Under the pieces are notes generated by a model that did no database searches, had not been told where the DNA came from, and saw only the letters and a list, made by a program, of their open reading frames with translations. DNA of 64,000 bases from Litchfieldella anticariensis FP35 = DSM 16096 (lineage in GTDB: Bacteria; Pseudomonadota; Gammaproteobacteria; Pseudomonadales; Halomonadaceae): NCBI RefSeq assembly GCF_000409775.1, contig NZ_KE332388.1, positions 1,085,676-1,149,675 on the forward strand, in the 5' to 3' direction. A program made the translations under genes and the position numbers. Below, piece by piece: positions 41,942-50,842 of the stretch. The first letter of the stretch is position 1. Each line of letters starts with the position of its first letter.

Positions 41942-43252
41942 ATGCTCAAGTTCCTGTCCCGGCCTGCCGTGAGGCTGGTCGAGCGGTACCTACCCGACCC
42001 TTATATCTTCGTATTGCTGCTGACTATCATCGCCGCTGCCGCCGCCATCGCCGTGGAGCGCCAGAATCCGCTGCTGGTGATGCGCTATTGGGGCGATGGG
42101 TTCTGGAGCCTGCTAACGTTCTCCATGCAGATGCTGCTGGTACTGGTCACCGGCTTCATGCTGGCCAATACACCACCTGTAAAGCGCTTGCTGCAACGTT
42201 TGGCATCACTGGCCAAGAATGCCGGTGGCGCCATCATACTGGTGACCCTGGTGTCACTGGTGGCCAGTTGGATCAACTGGGGCTTCGGGCTGGTAGTCGG
42301 TGCTCTGTTCGCCAAGGAATTGGCCCGACAGATCCGTGTCGACTACCGGCTGCTGATCGCCAGCGCCTATTCAGGATTCATTGTCTGGCACGGCGGCCTG
42401 GCTGGCTCGATTCCTCTGACCATCGCCACCGATGGCCACTTCACCGTCGACAGAATCGGGGTGATCGGCACCGGTTCCACCATCTTCTCCTTCTTCAATC
42501 TGGCTATCGTGGCGTGCCTGTTCATTGTCGTGCCCCTGGTCAACCGCCTGATGCTGCCCGATGAGCAGGAAAGCGTGTATGTCGATCCGACACTGCTCGA
42601 TGACACCCCGGAACCTGTCGGGCATATCTCGCGCCCTGCCGAGTATCTGGAAAACAGCCATATCCTGGCCTGGCTGGTCGGCATTCCCGGTCTGCTATTC
42701 CTGCTCGACCATTTCCTGCTACGCGGCGGGGGCTTGAACCTCAACATCGTCAATTTTCTGTTCCTGTCTTTAGCCATCGTCTTACACCGCACGCCACGCC
42801 GACTGCTGGACAGCTTGCACGAAGCGATAAAGGGCGGCGCGGGCATCGTCATTCAATTTCCCTTCTATGCCGGCATCATGGCGATCATGATCGAGTCTGG
42901 GTTGGCCGAAACCTTATCGGAAGGCTTCGTATCCTTTGCCACCTCCGACACCCTCCCTTTCTGGTCATTCATCAGTGCCGGGGTGGTCAACATGTTCGTG
43001 CCGTCGGGTGGCGGCCAGTGGGCAGTCCAGGCACCGGTGATGCTCCCCGCCGCCGAGGCACTGGGTGCCGATATCACCCGAGTGGCCATGGCCGTGGCCT
43101 GGGGTGACGCCTGGACCAACCTGCTGCAGCCTTTCTGGGCGCTACCGGTGCTGGCCATCGCCGGCCTCAAGGCCAAGGACATCATGGGCTTCTGTTTGAT
43201 CCAGCTTTTCATTACCGGCGTGGTCATCGCCCTTGGCTTGACCTATTTCTAA
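41942..43252 (+). CDS. atoE: AtoE-family short-chain fatty acid transporter
   Basis: 436-residue membrane protein with about eleven hydrophobic segments. Family features are RLVERYLPDPYIFVLLLTII, MQMLLVLVTGFMLANTPPVKRLL, SWINWGFGLVVGALFAKEL, and FVPSGGGQWAVQAPVMLPAAEALG. The family moves short-chain fatty acids such as acetoacetate or butyrate. The next gene is an acyl-CoA thioesterase, which fits a fatty-acid theme, but no atoDAB genes are present. Confidence 0.88.
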   Translation: MLKFLSRPAVRLVERYLPDPYIFVLLLTIIAAAAAIAVERQNPLLVMRYWGDGFWSLLTFSMQMLLVLVTGFMLANTPPVKRLLQRLASLAKNAGGAIILVTLVSLVASWINWGFGLVVGALFAKELARQIRVDYRLLIASAYSGFIVWHGGLAGSIPLTIATDGHFTVDRIGVIGTGSTIFSFFNLAIVACLFIVVPLVNRLMLPDEQESVYVDPTLLDDTPEPVGHISRPAEYLENSHILAWLVGIPGLLFLLDHFLLRGGGLNLNIVNFLFLSLAIVLHRTPRRLLDSLHEAIKGGAGIVIQFPFYAGIMAIMIESGLAETLSEGFVSFATSDTLPFWSFISAGVVNMFVPSGGGQWAVQAPVMLPAAEALGADITRVAMAVAWGDAWTNLLQPFWALPVLAIAGLKAKDIMGFCLIQLFITGVVIALGLTYF

Positions 43253-43351
43253 AGGTCGCAGAAAAACGCCTAATGTCGCCCCGGGCCATGCATGGTCTGG
43301 GACGGCACGTTATGCTGGATATAGATTTCTCACTTCAGGAGCACGCCCGTC

Positions 43352-43879
43352 GTGACCTACGATGATCTCCCGCGCCAGCACGAACTCACCATGACCGTGC
43401 TGATGACCCCCGACATGGCCAATTTCAGTGGCAAGGTCCATGGTGGCGCTATTCTCAAGAAACTCGATGAAGTCGCCTATGCCTGCGCCAGTCGTTACTC
43501 AGGTAGTTACGTGGTAACGCTTTCAGTGGATCAGGTCCTGTTCAAACAACCCATTCATGTCGGCGAGTTGGTGACCTTCCTGGCCTCGGTCAACCATGTG
43601 GGCCGCTCCTCTATGGAAATCGGCATCAAGGTCATTGCTGAAAATATCCAGGAAAAGGTCATTCGCCATACCAATAGCTGCTATCTGACCATGGTCGCCG
43701 TGAACACGGATGGCAAGCCAGCGGAGGTCCCGCCGCTGCGCTTGGAAACCCCGATGCAGAAGCTGCGCTTCGAGAAGGCGGCGTTGCGCAAGAAACTGCG
43801 CAAGCAGGCTGAGGACGAAGCGCGACGAACTCATGAGCACCATTATGCCGAGCAACGCATCGGTGAGCCTTTGAGTTAG
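43352..43879 (+). CDS. YciA-type acyl-CoA thioesterase
   Basis: 175-residue hot-dog fold protein. MTVLMTPDMANFSGKVHGGAI and LKKLDEVAYACASRYSG carry the helix and the active-site Asp/Glu region, and VVTLSVDQVLFKQPIHVGELV is the conserved core. The C-terminal 35 residues are highly charged and probably helical. GTG 43352 is used, with AGGAG 10 bp upstream. It hydrolyses acyl-CoA of broad chain length in related enzymes; the substrate here is unknown. Confidence 0.87.
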   Translation: MTYDDLPRQHELTMTVLMTPDMANFSGKVHGGAILKKLDEVAYACASRYSGSYVVTLSVDQVLFKQPIHVGELVTFLASVNHVGRSSMEIGIKVIAENIQEKVIRHTNSCYLTMVAVNTDGKPAEVPPLRLETPMQKLRFEKAALRKKLRKQAEDEARRTHEHHYAEQRIGEPLS

Positions 43880-43890
43880 TCGAGCTATCA

Positions 43891-44880
43891 ATGCAGCGCC
43901 TCGTACTGGCCAAGCGACCGACTCGACAGCTCACTCAAGAGCACTTTCGACTCGAGGAGGTCGCCCCGCCAGGGCCGCAAGACGGCGCCTTGCTGCTGTA
44001 CCCTCGCTTCATGAGTGTCGATCCCTATATGCGCACCCGCATGCAGCCGGAAGGCTACGGCTATATCTCACACTGGATGTCGGGAAGTGTGCTGTCGGGT
44101 TATGCCCTAGCCGAGGTGATGGATAGCCGACTACCCGGCTGGTCACGTGGTGACTGGGCGGTAGGCCATTTGCCGATGCAGGAGTGGGTCGCACACGATG
44201 GCCATGGGCTACGCCGTGCCCCGGCGGGCACACCTCCCTTGGCCTGGCTACATCCACTGGGCATGACTGGTTTCACTGCGTGGTTGGGCATGCAGCTTCT
44301 CGGCAAGCCGAGCCCCGCGGATTGTGTGCTGGTAGGTGCCGCCGCCGGTGCGGTAGGCTCCATCGCCGCACAACTCGCTCGCAAGGCCGGCGCACGGGTG
44401 ATCGTTACTGCCGGGCGCGAGGACAAACGTGCCTGGCTCCGGAGCATCGGTTTCGACCACGTGCTCGATCACCGTGCTGCCGATTTCAGCGAACAATTGC
44501 GGCATACCACCCCCGAGGGGCTGACCCTGGATTTCGAGACGATAGGCGGGTCGGCCTTCGCCGCCGCCATCGATGCCATGCGTTCTGGCGGGCGCGTCGT
44601 CGTCTGCGGTTTGGTCAGCCAGTATCAGCAGGAGGCGCCGCGTCGAGCCCCGCATAACATGGCTCGACTCGGAGAACGTGGCGTGGCGGTAATTCCCTTC
44701 GTGGCCCCCCATTTCGAGAGGCATTTCGAGACATTTCTGGACGAGATGTCCCCTCTGGTGACAAGTGGCCGCCTTCACTGGCGACTGGACACCATGCAGG
44801 GCGGGCTCGAGGCGATTCCCGGTGCCCTAATCGGGTTGTTCGATGGTGACAACCTGGGCAAGCGGATCGTCGCCCTCTAG
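43891..44880 (+). CDS. NADP-dependent MDR oxidoreductase (CurA/YncB family)
   Basis: 329-residue zinc-free medium-chain reductase of the leukotriene B4 12-hydroxydehydrogenase/CurA group. Markers: RFMSVDPYMRTRM, GYALAEVMDSRLPGW, LGMTGFTAWLGMQLLG and the dinucleotide loop VGAAAGAVGSIAAQLARK. Such enzymes reduce enones and curcumin-like compounds with NADPH. It follows the thioesterase after 11 bp and is probably in the same transcript. Confidence 0.9.
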   Translation: MQRLVLAKRPTRQLTQEHFRLEEVAPPGPQDGALLLYPRFMSVDPYMRTRMQPEGYGYISHWMSGSVLSGYALAEVMDSRLPGWSRGDWAVGHLPMQEWVAHDGHGLRRAPAGTPPLAWLHPLGMTGFTAWLGMQLLGKPSPADCVLVGAAAGAVGSIAAQLARKAGARVIVTAGREDKRAWLRSIGFDHVLDHRAADFSEQLRHTTPEGLTLDFETIGGSAFAAAIDAMRSGGRVVVCGLVSQYQQEAPRRAPHNMARLGERGVAVIPFVAPHFERHFETFLDEMSPLVTSGRLHWRLDTMQGGLEAIPGALIGLFDGDNLGKRIVAL

Positions 44881-44913
44881 GCTGGAAGAGGACAGACGGC
44901 ACAAGGAGGCGCC

Positions 44914-45915
44914 ATGCCCTCTTCGACACTACGTCCGCTCAACCTGATCCTGGAACGTGCCCACTTGGCGTGGGACCTGGCGATCATCGTGCTGGTCATC
45001 GCCAACTTGGCATTATTGCTGTTCGACAGCCTATTTCTGCTCCCCCCGCTCAATGCCGCCTTCGAGTCGTTGGCGCCAAGCTTGTACAGCCTCTACGATC
45101 GCTATGTGCACGCCAATTTCGTTGTCATCGACTTAGCATTCGTGGCGGTATTCATCCTCGATGTACTATTGGGCTGGGCGGTCGCCATTGCTCAACGCCG
45201 CTATCACCGCTGGTTCTTCTACCCCTTCGTGCACTGGTACGACGTGCTGGGCTGCATCCCGGTCGGTGGCTTCCGGCTCCTGCGCGTCTTACGCGTCATA
45301 TCGCTGCTGCATCGCTTGCAGCGCCTGGGGTTGATCGACATCCGCCGCTGGCAGCTCTATGCCGTCTACGCCAAGTATTACGATATCTTGATGGAAGAGC
45401 TCTCGGACCGCATCGCTCTACGCATGCTGAGCGGTGTTCAGGACCAGGTTCGTGCCAGCGACTCCCTGTCCAGACGTCTTGCCGATGATGTGGTCATGCC
45501 GCGCAAGCAGCAGTTGATTCATGAGATCACTCGCCGCCTCGAAGACATGGCGGGAAATGCCTATGCCCATAACCGTGGTGACCTGATGCGCTACGTTAGT
45601 GCCCTGGTCGGTCGCACCTTGGCCGAGAGCCGTGAAATTCAGCGCCTCAAACGCTTGCCCATGGGCAGTCAGCTCGCCAATGCCCTGGATTCCTCGCTTA
45701 GCGACATCGCTTGCCGCCTGGTCCACGAAGCGGTGGAGGGACTACGCTCGCCCGAGTTCAATGTGCTGGTCGAGCGTATCGCTGACAGCGGCTTCGATGC
45801 CTGGCTGAAGGTCGACAAGCATACCGACCGTGTGACCGAACAGGTGCTGATCGACATGCTCGAAATGCTCAAGGACAAGATCAACGTCAAGCAATGGCGC
45901 GATAAATATGACTGA
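44914..45915 (+). CDS. Voltage-sensor-like membrane protein of unknown function
   Basis: 333 residues. Helices at about 22-44 and 67-93, a third near 98-118, then an amphipathic segment RLLRVLRVISLLHRLQRLG (121-138) with Arg at 121, 124, 127, 134 and 137, the every-third-residue spacing of an S4 voltage sensor. No pore helix or selectivity filter follows; instead residues 150-333 are soluble and mostly helical. ATG 44914 has a strong ribosome site (AAGGAGG). It resembles proteins in databases loosely named ion transporter; the function is unknown and the sensor reading is inference. Confidence 0.6.
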   Translation: MPSSTLRPLNLILERAHLAWDLAIIVLVIANLALLLFDSLFLLPPLNAAFESLAPSLYSLYDRYVHANFVVIDLAFVAVFILDVLLGWAVAIAQRRYHRWFFYPFVHWYDVLGCIPVGGFRLLRVLRVISLLHRLQRLGLIDIRRWQLYAVYAKYYDILMEELSDRIALRMLSGVQDQVRASDSLSRRLADDVVMPRKQQLIHEITRRLEDMAGNAYAHNRGDLMRYVSALVGRTLAESREIQRLKRLPMGSQLANALDSSLSDIACRLVHEAVEGLRSPEFNVLVERIADSGFDAWLKVDKHTDRVTEQVLIDMLEMLKDKINVKQWRDKYD

Positions 45916-45923
45916 GTTGTCGA

Positions 45924-46967
45924 TCAGGCGTGCATGTCGAGCAGGGTATAGGGCGCCTCGCAGGCATGGCGCTCGTCACGCTCGTCGATCGACCCCAAGC
46001 CCAAGTGGCGGTCGTTATCATAGGCAACGAACAAACGAGATGCGCTCAGTACCGCCAAACCCTCGGCCTTGTGCTCGAACTCCAGTGGTACCTCCTGTTC
46101 GGCACATACCAATTGTGGCGCTCCACCCGCGGTAAAATCGGCCAGCGATACCTGCCACAGATAACCACCGATGCGCTCGATACCAGCATCCTCGGTCTCG
46201 AAACTGGTCAACAGGTAGAGACGATCATTGAAGGGATCGTATTCCAGACTCGACAGACCACAAACGTACCGTATCCCCTCATGCGCTTCCGGCTCGAAGT
46301 GGTAGAGACTTCTCAGCTCGTCTACGAACTCCAGGTTACCGACGCCGTTAATCCGATAATGGGCCCCTACCACACGACACACGTAATCGAAATCGTCATG
46401 GGTATTGCCTTGCTCGCGTACCCCGAACAGCAGCAGGCCGTCTCCACGCTTCCCAGGAATCGCCGCTAGTCCCTCGATCTTGTAATAGGTCGTACCGATC
46501 GCCCCATCGAGCTTGGCGCGTAGTTCCAGCGAGCCTTCGACGCCGTCACGTGGGTCTGGATCCACCACTTGAACCTTGTTTGGTTCGCCCAGTGGCCAAA
46601 TCAGCAAATGATTGTAGGCATTGAGGTCATGGCTCACATCATCGATACGATCGAAACCCGTGGTCGCCAGCACATGACGACCATCGGCGGTAAGGGCGAA
46701 GTCTTCGTACTTGGTGGCTCGCACGATGGCATCGGCGGTGAAGTACTCGAGTGTCGTGTCGTCGGGTATCCCTTCTTCATCGATATCCACGGCGAACACG
46801 GCCGAGCGCCCGGGCCCTGGGATCGGCTTGTCGCTGGCGAGGATCAGGCGTCCCCCGTCGTAGACCACGGCCGATACTTCGGCATTGACCAATCTACCTC
46901 GCTCATCGCGCAATCCAGCGGGAAAGCAGTGAAGGGTTCCATGACACACGACGCTAGCCCGGATCAT
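45924..46967 (-). CDS. Uncharacterised beta-propeller-like protein
   Basis: 347 residues with recurring strand-rich units such as SAVVYDGGRLILASDKP, DFALTADGRHVLATTGFDR, IEGLAAIPGKRGDGLLLFGVRE, GLSSLEYDPFNDRLYLLTSFET and AEGLAVLSASRLFVAYDND, the texture of a six- or seven-bladed propeller like the phytase-like or SdiA-regulated families. No clear signal peptide, so it is probably cytoplasmic. The ribosome site AAGGAGG is excellent. Activity cannot be assigned. Confidence 0.6.
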   Translation of the reverse strand: MIRASVVCHGTLHCFPAGLRDERGRLVNAEVSAVVYDGGRLILASDKPIPGPGRSAVFAVDIDEEGIPDDTTLEYFTADAIVRATKYEDFALTADGRHVLATTGFDRIDDVSHDLNAYNHLLIWPLGEPNKVQVVDPDPRDGVEGSLELRAKLDGAIGTTYYKIEGLAAIPGKRGDGLLLFGVREQGNTHDDFDYVCRVVGAHYRINGVGNLEFVDELRSLYHFEPEAHEGIRYVCGLSSLEYDPFNDRLYLLTSFETEDAGIERIGGYLWQVSLADFTAGGAPQLVCAEQEVPLEFEHKAEGLAVLSASRLFVAYDNDRHLGLGSIDERDERHACEAPYTLLDMHA

Positions 46968-47028
46968 GCGTACCTCCTTTCAGGCGGGTTCCTTCTTCAC
47001 ATTGAAGGGCCTTCACGACATATGCAAG

Positions 47029-48423
47029 TCACAGGGTGCGCCAAGGGATATCCGGCGGCGTCTCCAGCAGTGCGACCAGTGTATCCAGGGCCCTGGTCAA
47101 GGCTTCACGACTACGAGCGGCGCTTACGCACAAACGAATCGCCTGGGGAGCCGGTTCGCTACCGACACAGAATGGCTCGGCACTGGTGACCCTTACATGC
47201 TGCCGCTCGAGCTGCTCGAGCAGGGCAGCGGCACGCTGACCTGCCGGTAATTCCAACCATACATGGAAGCCATGGGGCTGACCGCTGATCCGAAAGGATG
47301 CTAGCCGCTCTCTCGCCAGACGCTGCCGGGCGGCAATTTCGTCCAATTGCCAATCCAGCAGTCGCTCGGCAGCACCGCTGTCGATCCAACGACAGACGGC
47401 CTCGGCCATCAGCGGGGGCACCATCCAGCTTTGGGCGCGCTGCAGGGTGGCCAGCCGCTCGCGTAACATGGACGGCGCACGCAGGGTACCGATGCGCAGC
47501 CCACCGGCGATCACTTTCGAAGTGCTGAACAGATACAGCGTACGCTCGGGTGCCAACCGATACAGCGGCGTGCCTTGCTCTTCGGGCGGAAGGTATTGCA
47601 CGCCATCTTCGACGATCCAGAAATCATGTTCGCGGGCCAGCTCAGCCAAGCGCACACGACGCGACTCGGACAGGCTCACGCCGGTGGGGTTATTCTGATC
47701 CGGCGTAATATAGACCAATCGTGGAGGCTGCTGAGCACACAACCGAGCCAGTGCCTCGACGTCCATTCCCGCTTCATCCAAGGGAACCCGAAGCGTCTTC
47801 AGGTGCAGTTGCTGAGCTACACAGATCAATCCCGGATAGGTAAGCATGCTGGCAGCAATACGTTCTCCCGGCTGTGCCAATGCCTGAAGTGCCAGGAAAA
47901 TTCCATGTTGCCCCCCTTGGGTGATGACCAGTTCCTCGGCATCGACGGCAATACCCAGGCGTGTCATCCATTCGGCCAGCACTTCGCGGTGTCGTACCAT
48001 GCCTTGCTCGTGCTGGTAATCCACGGCATGCCGTAGTGCCAGTGGATCGCGGGCGATATCAGCGAGTGCCTCACCCAATCCTTGGGGGCGATCCGGGTGC
48101 GGCGGTGGAAGGCTAAGACTGAGATCGACGAGCATTTCATCGCCATCGGGAGTGGTCTGACGGAAAGCGACCGATGTCCTCTCGCCTCCATGCACATAGG
48201 TCCCACTACCAACTCGGCCCTCGACCAGCCCCTGGCGTTCGGCCTCAGCATAGGCCCGGCTTACCGTACCCACCGTAACCCTCAAGGCATCGGCCAGGCG
48301 ACGCTGAGGCGGCAGCCGTTCACCGGGCTTCAACTGCTCCCGATGGATAGCCTCGGTAATGGCAGTGACGATGGCACGGTAACGCGGCCCTTGTTCAGGT
48401 AGTTCGGGCACCCAAATTGTCAT
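47029..48423 (-). CDS. MocR-family (GntR-HTH/aminotransferase) regulator
   Basis: 464-residue fusion: an N-terminal GntR winged helix (RYRAIVTAITEAIHREQLKP, RLADALRVTVGTVSRAYAEA) and a fold-type I aminotransferase domain with TQGGQHGIFLALQALA, ITPDQNNPTGVSLSES and the PLP lysine in FSTSKVIAGG. MocR proteins use PLP-amino acid chemistry as a signal. It is divergent from a LysE-type exporter, with repeated AATTGCACCCAT-type sites between them, so it most likely controls that exporter in response to an amino acid. Confidence 0.92.
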   Translation of the reverse strand: MTIWVPELPEQGPRYRAIVTAITEAIHREQLKPGERLPPQRRLADALRVTVGTVSRAYAEAERQGLVEGRVGSGTYVHGGERTSVAFRQTTPDGDEMLVDLSLSLPPPHPDRPQGLGEALADIARDPLALRHAVDYQHEQGMVRHREVLAEWMTRLGIAVDAEELVITQGGQHGIFLALQALAQPGERIAASMLTYPGLICVAQQLHLKTLRVPLDEAGMDVEALARLCAQQPPRLVYITPDQNNPTGVSLSESRRVRLAELAREHDFWIVEDGVQYLPPEEQGTPLYRLAPERTLYLFSTSKVIAGGLRIGTLRAPSMLRERLATLQRAQSWMVPPLMAEAVCRWIDSGAAERLLDWQLDEIAARQRLARERLASFRISGQPHGFHVWLELPAGQRAAALLEQLERQHVRVTSAEPFCVGSEPAPQAIRLCVSAARSREALTRALDTLVALLETPPDIPWRTL

Positions 48424-48449
48424 GGTGACAATAAATCCATTGACGTCGA

Positions 48450-48518
48450 AATTGCACCCATTATGCTCAAAATTGCACGCAATTTAAACTAACCAAGCAA
48501 AATTGTATGGGTGCAATT
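48450..48518. promoter_or_regulatory. Probable MocR operator sites in the divergent promoter
   Basis: AATTGCACCCAT (48450-48461) is perfectly inverted as ATGGGTGCAATT (48507-48518), and the palindrome AATTGCACGCAATT lies between them at 48471-48484. All three share AATTGCAC. The right site touches the exporter start codon, so bound regulator could block both transcription and translation. Confidence 0.65.
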
Positions 48519-49124
48519 ATGATCGAGGGATTGGCTTTCCTGGGACCGGCAGCACTGTACATGTTTTCCATGACCATCACGCCTGGGCCCAATAACGTCA
48601 TGCTCACGGCCTCGGGCGCCAATTATGGTTTCTGGCGGACCATGCCACATATCCTCGGCATCCTGGGCGGCTGCTTCGCGCTGTTCTCCGGCATCGCCCT
48701 CGGCTTAGGCTTACTGTTCGAGCGTTATCCGTCGGTACAGATGCTATTGCGGATCGTCGGTAGCGCTTACCTGCTCTATCTGGCGTGGAAGATCGCGACC
48801 GCCCCCCCTCCAACCTTGCGCACGGAGAGTGAAGGTCGCCCTCTGACGTTTTGGCAGGCGGCAGCTTTTCAGTTCGCTAACCCCAAGGCGTGGGTCATGG
48901 GACTGGCATTGATGGCCGGTTTCCTGCCCCATGGCGGCGATACCATGATCAATGCGTTGCTGTTGGCTGCCTTCGCCGAACTGATTGCCCTGCCCTGTAT
49001 CGCCTTGTGGGCCGGTTTCGGCCTGGCGATCGGCCGCTTGCTCAAGAGCGCACGTGCCTGGCAGGTGTTCAACGGCCTGATGGGCGCCATGACTGCTGCC
49101 TGCGTCATCTTTATCCTTGGCTAG
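48519..49124 (+). CDS. LysE-family amino acid exporter
   Basis: 201-residue membrane protein of the LysE/RhtB superfamily, with about six helices and the diagnostic N-terminal FSMTITPGPNNVMLTASGANYG, then LYLAWKIATAPPP and FQFANPKAWVMGLALMAGF. The start at 48519 (MIEGLAFLGPAALY) matches the family; the ATG at 48507 lies inside the operator. Divergent from the MocR regulator. The substrate amino acid is not shown. Confidence 0.88.
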   Translation: MIEGLAFLGPAALYMFSMTITPGPNNVMLTASGANYGFWRTMPHILGILGGCFALFSGIALGLGLLFERYPSVQMLLRIVGSAYLLYLAWKIATAPPPTLRTESEGRPLTFWQAAAFQFANPKAWVMGLALMAGFLPHGGDTMINALLLAAFAELIALPCIALWAGFGLAIGRLLKSARAWQVFNGLMGAMTAACVIFILG

Positions 49125-49140
49125 TTCAGCAGGCAATGCA

Positions 49141-49482
49141 TCAGCCACACTCGATGCGGGCGATGACATCATTGTCATCCAGATGAATGTTCAGCCGGTC
49201 GGGGCGATGGTCCATGGTGGCCATGTCTCCTGGACGCAGTACCCTAACGCGCCCGGCGCCACTCTCTTCGGCGATGGCTTCCCGCAGGGCATCACCGAAC
49301 GCGCGACCAATGCGGTCCTGGACCGACTGGGCACCACAGGCATCGGCTCCCGGCCCGTTGTCGATTCGTGGAGGAGGAGGCGCTTCATCACGGTTGGCCG
49401 CTGGCTGGGAACTGGCACTACACGCCGCTATTGCCAGCACGACACTTAGCAAGGGGAGTCGCATAAAGAGAGAGGATGGCAT
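49141..49482 (-). CDS. Peptidase inhibitor I78-family lipoprotein
   Basis: 113 residues with a lipoprotein signal (LPLLSVVLAIAAC) and a C-terminal I78-type domain: CGAQSVQDRIGR, RVRVLRPGDMATMDHRPDRLNIHLD and a terminal ARIECG, with the two cysteines that form the disulfide of this fold. I78 proteins inhibit serine peptidases in the periplasm or outside the cell. Start 49482 has AAGGA 8 bp upstream; the ATG at 49464 has none. Convergent with the LysE gene. Confidence 0.8.
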   Translation of the reverse strand: MPSSLFMRLPLLSVVLAIAACSASSQPAANRDEAPPPPRIDNGPGADACGAQSVQDRIGRAFGDALREAIAEESGAGRVRVLRPGDMATMDHRPDRLNIHLDDNDVIARIECG

Positions 49483-49517
49483 TGGCGAATCCTTTGCTGG
49501 GGGATCACGTCAAACGA

Positions 49518-49552
49518 TGAAGGCAGACCCAAGGTCTGCCTTCAATGTTTTT
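49518..49552 (+). terminator. Strong hairpin, probably a bidirectional terminator
   Basis: Perfect 12-bp stem TGAAGGCAGACC, loop CAA, GGTCTGCCTTCA, followed on the plus strand by ATGTTTTT. On the minus strand it lies about 25 bp after the entericidin-like gene, with a weaker U tract. Confidence 0.65.
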
Positions 49553-49568
49553 GCATTCACGACCGGTA

Positions 49569-49700
49569 TTATTCGGCCTCGTTCTGTATGGCCTCACCAC
49601 CACTCTCGATGTCTTCACCGGCGCCTTCCATGGTGTTGCAGCCACTCAATACACTGGCGCTCATCAACAAGACGAACATCAGACAAATGAATCTTTGCAT
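49569..49700 (-). CDS. Entericidin-like small lipoprotein, copy 1
   Basis: 43 residues: MQRFICLMFVLLMSASVL as signal, lipobox LSGC, then NTMEGAGEDIESGGEAIQNE. This is the entericidin A/B signature (CNTxxGxGxDIxxGG). The ribosome site AAGGAGGA is near perfect. In Escherichia coli the tandem ecnA and ecnB encode an antidote and a bacteriolytic toxin; the second copy here is 168 bp upstream. Which copy plays which part cannot be told from sequence. Confidence 0.85.
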   Translation of the reverse strand: MQRFICLMFVLLMSASVLSGCNTMEGAGEDIESGGEAIQNEAE

Positions 49701-49867
49701 GGGTCCTCCTTAACAGACGGGATATCCAGTCGCACCCTTGCTTGTATGGGTGCCTCGCCCTAGGCCTCAGCCTAGCAGGCAAGGTTTGGACTACACAACG
49801 ACAGCCCATGTTCCTTACGGGTACACCGTCCCCCCATTCGGGGTCATCAATGGCAATGAGGGGCCAC

Positions 49868-50023
49868 TCAGTAACCGCCGTCGCCACCGTTACCGTCGGC
49901 AGCGTCTTGCACGGCTTCCCCACCGCGCTCGATATCTTCCCCCGCGCCACGAATCGTGTTGCAACCACTCAGCACCGATGCACAGAACAATGCCAGCAAT
50001 GCCATTGCGAAAAAGCGCTTCAT
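49868..50023 (-). CDS. Entericidin-like small lipoprotein, copy 2
   Basis: 51 residues: MKRFFAMALLALFCASVLSGC as signal and lipobox, then NTIRGAGEDIERGGEAVQDA and a Gly/Asp tail (GNGGDGGY). Start 50023 has AAGGAGA upstream; the in-frame ATG at 50050 lacks one. The mature parts of copies 1 and 2 are nearly the same over 18 residues, so they arose by duplication. The tail is extra compared with copy 1. Confidence 0.85.
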   Translation of the reverse strand: MKRFFAMALLALFCASVLSGCNTIRGAGEDIERGGEAVQDAADGNGGDGGY

Positions 50024-50095
50024 GGGAGTCTCCTTTCTTCTCGGTATCACAGGCCAGACATGGCTCCTGATATCAATCTAGTCCGCTTTGTTTCG

Positions 50096-50842
50096 TCAGC
50101 CCAGCAGCAGCCTGAGAATGATGGCGACGATCACAGCGGCAGTCAGCCACTTGATCCAAACTGCACCTCGCGGGCCCATATTGACCTTGACCGCCAACCA
50201 GGCTCCTACCATGCTGCCGGCAGCCAGCAACAGGCCATAACCCCAGCGTACTTGGTCGTGATACACGAACAGCGCCAGAGCTGGCAGCATATAAATCAGG
50301 ATAATGAAGACCTTGAAGACATTGACCTGAGCCAAGTCGATCCGGAGCATGCGGTAGAGTACCGTCATGAATAGGATACCGACTCCCACTTGAATGAAGC
50401 CGCCATACACACCGATACCGAACATGGCGAGATACAGCGTCGGCGTCAAACGCTCCGGCGTAAGGGGGCGGGTATCGACATGTGGTCGAGGTAGCAGCAT
50501 CGCCACCGAACAGCCGACCATGACGGCAATCAGTATCCCCTCGAAGAGGGCATCGCTGACTTGCATGGCCAGCCAGGCACCAAGCAAGGCCCCCACCACT
50601 GCCGGTATCGACAAGCGCAAGCTCAAGCCGATATGACTCGCCCCGGCACGCCGAAAGCTGCCGACCGCAGCGACACTTTGCAGCACGATGGAAACGCGAT
50701 TGGTCCCGTTTGCCACTTGAGGCGGCAAGCCCAGGAACATCAGCAGTGGCAATGTCAGCATCGAGCCACCCGCCGAGAGCACATTGACGAAACCGGCCAC
50801 GCCGCCGAACGCGACCAATACCAATCCTTCATAAAGCGTCAT
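50096..50842 (-). CDS. TauE/SafE-family permease
   Basis: 248-residue membrane protein with about eight helices. GGVAGFVNVLSAGGSMLTLPLLMFLGLPPQVANGTNR, given here in parts, is the family N-terminal half motif, and GIGVYGGFIQVGVGILFM is the matching motif of the second half. Members export sulfite, sulfonates or other organic anions. Start 50842 (MTLYEGLVLVAFGG) follows AGGGATG. The function is not fixed by the neighbours. Confidence 0.88.
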   Translation of the reverse strand: MTLYEGLVLVAFGGVAGFVNVLSAGGSMLTLPLLMFLGLPPQVANGTNRVSIVLQSVAAVGSFRRAGASHIGLSLRLSIPAVVGALLGAWLAMQVSDALFEGILIAVMVGCSVAMLLPRPHVDTRPLTPERLTPTLYLAMFGIGVYGGFIQVGVGILFMTVLYRMLRIDLAQVNVFKVFIILIYMLPALALFVYHDQVRWGYGLLLAAGSMVGAWLAVKVNMGPRGAVWIKWLTAAVIVAIILRLLLG

